From the NCBI GenBank assembly GCA_024663395.1, contig JANFAH010000025.1, positions 186,001-250,000 on the forward strand: a stretch of 64,000 nt of DNA, given 5' to 3'. The notes below the pieces were generated by a model. It was not told the DNA's origin. It saw nothing but the letters and a program-made list of their open reading frames with translations, and did not search any database. This stretch comes from Pisolithus tinctorius. Taxonomy: Eukaryota > Basidiomycota > Agaricomycetes > Boletales > Pisolithaceae. A program made the position numbers and the translations under genes. How positions within the stretch are numbered: position 1 is the stretch's first letter; each line of letters begins with the position of its first letter. Shown here one piece after another: positions 57,296-64,000 of the stretch.

Positions 57296-58340
57296 AATTC
57301 CGAGGGGTTGCTACACGTCAAGAGGAGTGAATTCGAAGCAAAAGGGACACGGGATTAGGTGTGCAGGGCTGGAGGACACAGGAGACACGAAGACCTCTGG
57401 GGACACTGAAGACGCAGCAGACTCTATATATGCACTTTAGACTCTTGAAACTCTCGAACTCGCAGAACACACACAGATAGCGACTCCAAAAGGTGGGTGT
57501 CCTATTTCCGACGCTATGGCGGAATTATATAGTACAGGGAAAGTAGGTACGAGTCGGAGTAAGGTGGGGCGGAAAAACTAAAAGACCAGAAAATAAAGGG
57601 AAGGACGTCAGATGTCAGCGAAATACAGATGCACGTGAAATAGTCTGGTGGGTAGTAGACAAGAGCAAGAACGGGACAACGGTAAGGGGTATCTTCCAAC
57701 AGAACGAGAGTATGTGTACAAGTGGGAGGTGGAGCTGAGTGGCACAGGAGGGCAGAGCGTAGCGTACTGGCACGAAGTCCAGCTTGCAGAATTTAGGGCG
57801 ACAGGGGAAACCGGGGTTTTTTAGAGGTAAGTGGCACGGATGACTGGTGACGTGGCTGAGCGATGGCACGGCTACTGAATGATCAGCGTTTTGATGACTG
57901 AGCGACATGCTGAAGGTCGGTAGAGACTCCGAAGGGGACAGGGGTTGGGAGGAAACGCGAGGACACGAGCAGAAAAAAATTCCGAAAAATTCCGAAACGG
58001 GTTTGTCGTAGAGGCCTGCGGAATTTAGTGACAGATTCCTGTTCCAGCCTCAGGGAGTATACGGCTCCCTACACCTCCCGGGGACTTCGAATGCTGACCG
58101 TCCTTGGTCAGACTGAACCGAGACGCGACAGAGATGAGCACAGAGGAATTTTGGCAGACGTTACGTAACAATGATGGCGCGTGGCCAGAATTCCGCCTCG
58201 TGCAGAGGGAAATTCTGCATTGTATGAGATGGCCCTGCGGAATTTAAACTCACCCAGAAGGTGGCCCACCGCTTGTCAAACTCCCCCAACAACACCCTCG
58301 CCCACTTATCTTGCTCCCAACGACTCATCCACCCGTCGAC
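57296..58340. other. Probable 3' LTR of the second Ty3/gypsy element, plus gene upstream flank
   Basis: On the minus strand a TGTAGGGAGCC end at 58073 follows a purine-rich GGGAGG, so an LTR probably runs left from there. A TATATA motif lies at about 57429-57434. The left LTR end was not found. The first bases of the LTR form AGGGAG/CTCCCT, like elements A and B. The stretch 58074-58340 is the upstream flank of the spliced zinc-cluster gene. Confidence 0.45.
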
Positions 58341-59906
58341 ATGCAAGCTTACTCGATCCGTGACGCACGACCGGTGTTTAGCATGAGGGACCAGGCCATT
58401 ATCTCGCTGTCAGCAGCTCTGAGGCACGTTAGGGTGTTGATCGACACGGCGCCGCAACCTGAAGAGAGCCTAGAGGCGATATACGAGTGGGTGGCGGACT
58501 GGGACCAGACCTGGGTGAGTGCACTAGATACTTGTACACGCCACGTGCTAACAGATCTCCAGGCCGGCATTTACTCGTGGTGGAAGTATGTCGACGAGAA
58601 CGAGATCTCCATCCTGAAGGTGCGCGACGCCAACCTACGTGACATGACTGAAGAATCCGCGATGGAGCAGAACAAGGTGATCCCGGCGGTCATAGCCATA
58701 GCCGATCTTCGTTGGCCAGAAGGGCAGCGAAGATTCCACATTGACGACGTCTTCGAGGACTACCAGGAGCGGGTCGAGGAGAGAGCGCGCTTAGAGGCTG
58801 AGAGGTTGGCCAAGGCACCATCCATGCGCACCCGCGGCCAAGCAGCAAGAGGTGAGGGCCAAGACCACGCACCAGAAGATACCGAAGGAAACCCGTCAAG
58901 AGGAGCTGCGCGTTCAACAGGGGGGGGCTCTGGAAGCGCAAGCAAAGGAAAAGGGAAACAGAAGGTGCGTTCACGTCCTTGACAACCCCGAGCATGAGTG
59001 CTGACTTCAATGAAAATTCCGCAGGCCACCAGCGAGGAGGACGAGCTGGCTGATGATGTCGACGATGAAGGCGAAGGCGAACCAGGTCCTTCTGCAAAGA
59101 GACCTCGCGTGGCTGGAGACAACGAGCCCTGTGAGACGTGTGCGCAGGCGAACCTCAGGTGTGTCGGGGAGCCAGAGTCATCCTGTAAACAGTGCCAGAA
59201 GGCGAAGCGCAAGTGCTCTCGCTCTCGTGGAGTAGGGAGAAAGGTGAGTACCGAACAGGTGAAATTCCGCAAGGGAGCGAGCTGACACCACCTTCAGCGA
59301 AAGAACTCCGGTACCATCGGGGAAGCAGGCCCGTCCCACAAACGGGTCAGATCGATTATGACTTCGAAGGCGGCCCTGGCAGAACCTGCAACCGGGCCTG
59401 CTAAGAAGCTTACACTGAAAATCCCGGCTCGCAAACGGCAGCCTGATCCGACTCCCACACATTCTCCTTCACCACAACCGACCCCTTCACCCCACGATCC
59501 TCCGCCAACACCTCGTCTCTTTTTCCACGGGGCTACTCCAACACCCGGACCTTCGTTCAAGCCCTCTCCAGTCCCTGTCGACGGACCGCAAGTCGAGCTC
59601 GAACCATTTTTTGCGACTGCGACCAGTTTACTGGACGAACCTGGAGACGTCGAAGCGATGGCCCAGAGCGACACTCCTTCTGCTGCGGAAATTCCGGAGG
59701 TCGAGTACCCATGCGAGCGGTCGACAGCAAACATCGTCGAGCGTCTGCGAGTGCTCGAGGCGAGGGCCGAGGACGAGGAGTTCGAGTTGGAGCAGGTCTA
59801 CCGGCTGCTGGGGATGCTGGCGAGGCGGGTGACATATCGCATCGAGACTGTGTGGGCTAGGCGGGAGGAGTTGCGAAGGTTGAAGGACGATCTCCACGAC
59901 CTGTAA
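58341..59906 (+). CDS. Zn(II)2Cys6-type protein encoded antisense beside retroelement pol
   Basis: A spliced gene convergent with the pol at 60182. Exons 58341-58514, 58563-58964, 59025-59243 and 59298-59906 give 467 residues in frame; introns 1 and 2 are 48 and 60 nt, the first with a GCTAAC branch site. The N-terminal part is helical (MRDQAIISLSAALRHVRVLI, WWKYVDENEISIL). After a low-complexity linker comes C-x2-C-x6-C-x8-C-x2-C-x6-C (CETCAQANLRC ... CKQCQKAKRKC), which fits the Zn(II)2Cys6 DNA-binding spacing, followed by basic KRVR. A Pro/Thr-rich region and a C-terminal coiled coil (ERLRVLEARAEDEEFELEQV, ARREELRRLKDDLHDL) end the protein. Zinc-cluster proteins often dimerise through such coils. 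Whether it belongs to the element or is a host gene is open. Confidence 0.7.
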
Positions 59907-60181
59907 ATAGCGTACTAGTGTCTGCGGAATTTTGTACTCGTATGTCCCAAATGTGAAAGAGTCTTTTGTGCGTTGGAATTAGTACTACAGTAAGGAAATG
60001 TAAGACTTCTGAAGGAAAAGTAGTGCAGATTTTTTTTTTTTTAAATTAATTAATTAATTATTTTTTTTAGTGACTTTGTCTCTTTCATGTGAGCGGTGCG
60101 GAATTTATATATGAGATGAAATGGGTATCGATAAAAGAAAGAAGAGAGAAAGAAAAGAAAAGAGGTAGAGAGAAGGACGGG
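59907..60181. terminator. AT-rich gap between convergent frames
   Basis: It includes T14, AAATTAATTAATTAATTA and T8 (about 60031-60068) between the zinc-cluster gene and pol. Probably the overlapping 3' ends of both transcripts; no explicit terminator can be proved. Confidence 0.4.
60041..60060. repeat. AATT tetranucleotide microsatellite
   Basis: About five TTAA/AATT repeats flanked by T runs. Confidence 0.85.
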
Positions 60182-63100
60182 CTACTCATCTGACTCGTCC
60201 AACGGGACGCCAGCGAGCGTAGGGTCCGGGAACGCTTCGTCTTCAAGACGATCCAGGTCTTGTGGGGAAGCACCAGTCAGCTGGGTGACTTCGATACGAG
60301 CGTTATTCCACGGGAAATAGGGGTATAGGCGAAAGGCAGCGAAACGGAATTTCGAGACTGTGCCATCTAATTCCGCAAGTATGTACGAGCCGCCTTTAGT
60401 GCGTCTGATGACGATCATAGGCCCTAGGTAGCGCGGTTTGGTTTTCCGGTCGAGTTCTAGCTCGATACAGGAATTCCGAACGAGGACAAGTGACCCTGGT
60501 TCGAAGTTAAAGTCTTTGATGGACCGTGCAAAATGATCGATGAAATCCTTGGCTGAGGCAAAGCAGGATTTTAGGACCATATCGTGGATGCGAGCGAGGT
60601 CCTCGAGGCGTTTCTGGAGTTGGCGAGCACGGTGAGCAATGAGGTCTGTAGTCGAGTAAAATTCCGCCTCGAAAGGGGCTAAAAACGTCGCTTCGACCAG
60701 ATCGAAAGGGAGTCTGGGTTCAACACCGTGAGCCATATAGAATGGAGAAAACCCAGTTGCCTTGTGAACCATAACCCTCTCTGCCCAAAATACTGCAGGA
60801 GCCACTTCTGCCCACCTCGACGCTTCCCCACCACAACTCTTTACCATCGCCTCTCTTACATCAAAATGCCGCCGTTCTACGACTCCATTAGCCTGCGAGT
60901 TATAAGGGGAGATGCGTATGTGGTGAATTCTGAAGGTCTTGGAGAGCCAGTTGAGAGCGAGGACGTATGGTCCCCCATTATCTGTGACAATCTCCGCAAC
61001 GGCACCCCAACGGCACAGAATCTGTTTGAAGATGAACTTTCCAATGGACTTGCCTGTCTCTGCACGAAGCATAGCCCATTCGGGGTAACTGGTGAGTGAA
61101 CAGCGGGCTTGGGTAATGTAGCGAAACCCGTTCGACTTTGGCATTAAGAACGTGTCCATATAAGCCTTGTAAAACAGGGGTTCGGGGATGGCGACAACTG
61201 GTGGTATATGAATGCGATCCAAACGACGGATCTGGCACTCGTGGCACGATTTAACATACCAACGGACATCCTGCTCTAGCATGGGCCACCAAAAGCGAGT
61301 CAGCAAACACATACGGGTCGAGAAGATACCCTTGTGCCCTAGGTCGTCGTGGGCCTGGCGGAGAATTCCAAGGCATTTGTGTGAGGGTACCACTAGCTGA
61401 TGCCGTCCCTGGGGATCCTTCCTCCACAGTTCTCCCCCTTTTACGAAATACCGAGTTGCAAGGCGCACTAGGCTCTCCAATTCTGCCTCCTCTAACCCTT
61501 CGGGCGTTTTCTTCGTCTCCAAAAACTCCTTCACCACTCTCATCCTCTCCTCTCTCTGTTTTGCTTTTTCTGACCTCGGAATTTCAGTCTCGAGGTTTTC
61601 TGGCATCGATTCTTCGGCAGTAAAGATACCTAGACTCTGTGACAGGGGGAGGGATGAGTCTGACATGATGCTCGGAATTTCCAAGGGGTAAGGATGGGAC
61701 TCGAAACGCGCTTCCCTACGATTCAAGAGCTCGACTGCAAAAGCCCCACACTCATCGATCCAATCCTCATAGTCCTCGTCTCCCTCCTCATCTTCTTCTG
61801 CTCTCGGTCTCCTCGAAAGTCCATCCGGCACTGCGTGCTTGTGTGCTGGAACATGTATGAGCTCGAAGTCAAATAGGAGAATTCCGGCGATCCAGCGATT
61901 TATGGTCGCGTTAGGCTGTAGGTCGGGATTGTTAATCATCCCTTTGATGTACTGCGCATCCACCTCAACGACTAAATTCCACACGCCAAAGATATGAAGT
62001 CGGATGTCGTGCAAGGCTTGGAAAAGCCCAAATAATTCTAGCTTAGCTTGGCTGTAGCGGCGTTTGCGATCGTTGAGAGTTATCGAGCCGAACCTAGCAG
62101 GGTAGCGTTTGCCATCTTCCCCCTCCTGCATGAGGAGGTACCCAACAGCGATGTTAGAAGTGTCGACAGCTAAAATGACTTTCTTTTCGGAATTATAGTC
62201 GATAGTTCATAATGCAGGGGACGAGACGATCGCACGGCGGAGGTACTCCATCGCTTCCCTATGCTCGTCACGGAATTCGAAGGGGACGTCCTTCTTGGTC
62301 AGCTCGACGAGGGGACGGGCATGTTTGGTGAAGTCTTTGATGAAGATCCTGCAGTACGAACAGAGACCTAAAAATCCGCGTACTTCAGTGACGTTTGTGC
62401 AGTATGGCCAATCTTTAATCTTTTGGACTTTAGATTTGTCTGGAATTCTACCCTCGAACGACACCTTGTGCCCAACCACTATGATAGACGGCGCAGCAAT
62501 GACGCATTTCTTTGCTGACACGGTGGCTCCTGCATGATGCAGACGGTGTAAGACTCGGTTGACGTTCTGCAGGTGCTCCCAGATGAAGCGTCTAATCCCA
62601 GAATTCTGTGGAATCATTTCATAAGTCCCATCGGGATTTTGGTAGCGAGACTTGGGGCCTTTAATAGGACAGTCGTCGATAAACGGTATAGTGACTTCCG
62701 GAATTTCGTCCTTTAAAATCCAACAGACGTCTCCATGGAAAATTTGGACGGCATTCATGTAGCCCATAGGAAGTTTGGTGAGTTGAAGGGTGCCGATAGG
62801 AGTTTGGAAGGTTGTGAGGTCTCGGTAATCGTCGTGTATGGTGCGATGATCGTATCCGACCATGAGATCTAAAATTCCGTAGACTGAGTGGCAAGCGAAG
62901 GCTTCAGCGATCGAGTCGATGAAGGGGGGAACAGCTGAATCCTGGATAGAGACGGCGTTTAGAGGTTGTAAGTCATGTACGAGGCGCAGAGATTTTCCGT
63001 CCTTCTTGACCACGCAGAACCATTTTGAGCGGTAAGACAAAGTAGACGGTTCGTAAACCCCTGCGGAAATCTTTTCTTTGATAATATTAACAACTTCACG

Positions 63101-63736
63101 GAAAATAGCAGGGGGAATGGGAATATTCCGCTCGACCCATGGCTTGTGGGCTAGCGTAGGTATCTTCAGGGGCGGGAACATGTCCTCTCGGAAGGTCCCT
63201 CTTTCCGAAGCGTCCCAGGCAAAGGCGTCTTCATGCTCCCTGACCAACCACCGTACTAGGTCTAATTCTGTAGGCCAAAGGAACCTTGCCAGGTCCAGAT
63301 CGAGCTCGTCAGCTCTTTCCTGAGTAAACCTGGAACCTGGCACGAACGGAGGGGGATGAGTAGGTAAAACAGGCAGATCTGCGAGTGGGTCTTCGGCCTC
63401 CCGACGCTCTACCCAGAATTCTGCTGGCATCGATGTCGGTACCGGCCTCACCTTCCTCGCTACAGGTTTGTACTTTAAGACATGATAAACGGGATCGAAC
63501 TGATAAGTAGAGCGTAAGGCAGAAATTGTCAGTGGAGAAATGGTAGTAGCGGTCGAGAACAGGAAAGGATCAGTCAGAGAAACGGAACTGGTGTCAAAGG
63601 GATTGACAGGAGGCGTATTGTTGCCTCGAAAGTCATAGATAAACGCCGCAGCGGAATTTATGGCAGTGTCTGTGGGTAAAAACGTGGAAGACTTCAAAGG
63701 GTATAAAGACGGATCAGAAACATAAAGTGAACACAC
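60182..63736 (-). CDS. Second Ty3/gypsy pol: RT, RNase H and integrase, with one in-frame TGA
   Basis: The frame is open from beyond 63736 to 60182 except for TGA at 62207-62209. RT: KWFCVVKKDGKSLRLVHDLQ, LPMGYMNAVQIFHGDV, and PFIDDCPIKGP, where the usual Y-x-DD is F-I-D-D. RNase H: AVDTSNIAVGYLLMQ, QAKLELFGLFQAL, VVEVDAQYIKGMI. Integrase: HHCC (HDDLGHKGIFSTR ... CHECQIRRL), core Asp in MDTFLMP, Asp in EIVTDNGGPY, Glu in NSQANGVVERRH, and a C-terminal GPMIVIRR beta domain. No chromodomain. The TGA lies in the PAL-x-TIDY linker before RNase H, where Arg is common, so CGA to TGA is likely. Start and upstream gag/protease lie towards or past the right edge; the 63736 boundary is not a real start. 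It differs clearly from the chromovirus pol at 43.6-51.2 kb. Confidence 0.85.
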
Positions 63737-64000
63737 GGAGAAAGCGCAGTCCTGGTCTCCTCGCAGATCGTACGAGTCCTCGACCGATACTAAAAACCCT
63801 GCTCGGGTGGATTCATGTGGCGATGCATTTGTTTTCGCGTGAAGAAGTCTTCTTCATCTTCGGAATTTACGAAACATGGAAGGGGTTGCAGCCTGTTGCG
63901 AGGTCGTGTCAGAATTAAGACTTGTTTACTGGAATTAGGGTCGCGGATTTCTAGAGACTGTTCTCCATCAGGGAAATCGCGAAGGACACTGGAGAGTAGG
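63737..64000 (-). other. Upstream part of the second pol polyprotein, frame unclear
   Basis: Reading continues upstream of 63736 as SVEDSYDLRGDQDCAFSV in the pol frame, while an NSEDEEDFFTRKQMHRHM stretch further up is in another frame. A frameshift or a short intron must join them. The window ends before gag or protease can be recognised. Confidence 0.4.

Larger units (their letters stand above)
51157..57300 (+). mobile_element. Element B: LTR retroelement with gag, tandem repeats and a captured host gene
   Basis: Starts with an LTR (51157-51618) and a primer-binding-like block. An intact gag frame follows (51684-52997), then degenerate sequence, about eleven ~210-bp repeats, an ERG26-like fragment and more repeats. 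I find no RT or integrase in its orientation and no matching right LTR in the window, so the right end (about 57300) is a guess. It shares the LTR end hairpin and primer site with element A, so they are related families. Confidence 0.65.

Overview
The window is eukaryotic and looks like a mushroom-forming basidiomycete (Agaricomycete). Genes are split by very short introns (mostly 48-70 nt, GT..AG, often with a CTAAC/CTGAC branch site), intergenic gaps are small, and the protein families are typical of that group: Kre9/Knh-type GPI proteins, stand-alone EF1B-gamma-type glutathione transferases, a fungal VLIG-like giant GTPase and Ty3/gypsy retroelements. I cannot name the species. Exon models were made by hand from conserved protein sequence and splice sites; those quoted with exon lists sum to intact frames.

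Left part (1-19 kb) is gene space: a divergent pair of paralogous hypothetical genes (1.9-3.3 kb); MCM4 (minus) and ORC3 (plus), two replication-licensing genes fired from one 132-bp promoter that carries a perfect 16-bp palindrome made of two MluI cell-cycle boxes; a FluG-type amidohydrolase with a 15-nt microexon; a Kre9-like GPI protein; the nonsense-mediated-decay factor UPF3; and a second, inverted Kre9-like paralogue. From 19.15 to 21.7 kb lies a large imperfect palindrome, probably a dead DNA transposon or foldback element, with tandem repeats in its arms and centre.

Middle (23.2-42.3 kb): one long multi-exon gene encodes a VLIG/GBP-like GTPase with a cysteine/histidine-rich C-terminal part. 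It carries two in-frame TAA codons and an Asp-to-Asn change in the G3 motif, so it may be decaying. Then comes a segmental array, about 4.3 kb per unit, of glutathione transferase genes: two intact copies alternate with three dead copies and one 3' fragment.

Right part (42.3-64 kb) is a nest of LTR retroelements. A minus-strand Ty3/gypsy chromovirus (3' LTR, chromodomain, integrase, RNase H, truncated RT) was cut by a 4.1-kb gag-only element (A) and again by element B. Element B is also gag-only on present evidence, holds about eleven degenerate tandem repeats of about 210 bp, and has captured a fragment of a host 3-beta-HSD/ERG26-like sterol gene. Further right is a second minus-strand Ty3/gypsy pol with complete catalytic residues but one TGA, and downstream of it, convergent, a spliced four-exon gene for a Zn(II)2Cys6-type protein. 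Several nonsense codons in all these elements look like CGA/CAA to TGA/TAA changes, and one LTR differs from its partner at CpG sites, which suggests a C-to-T mutational process acting on repeats.
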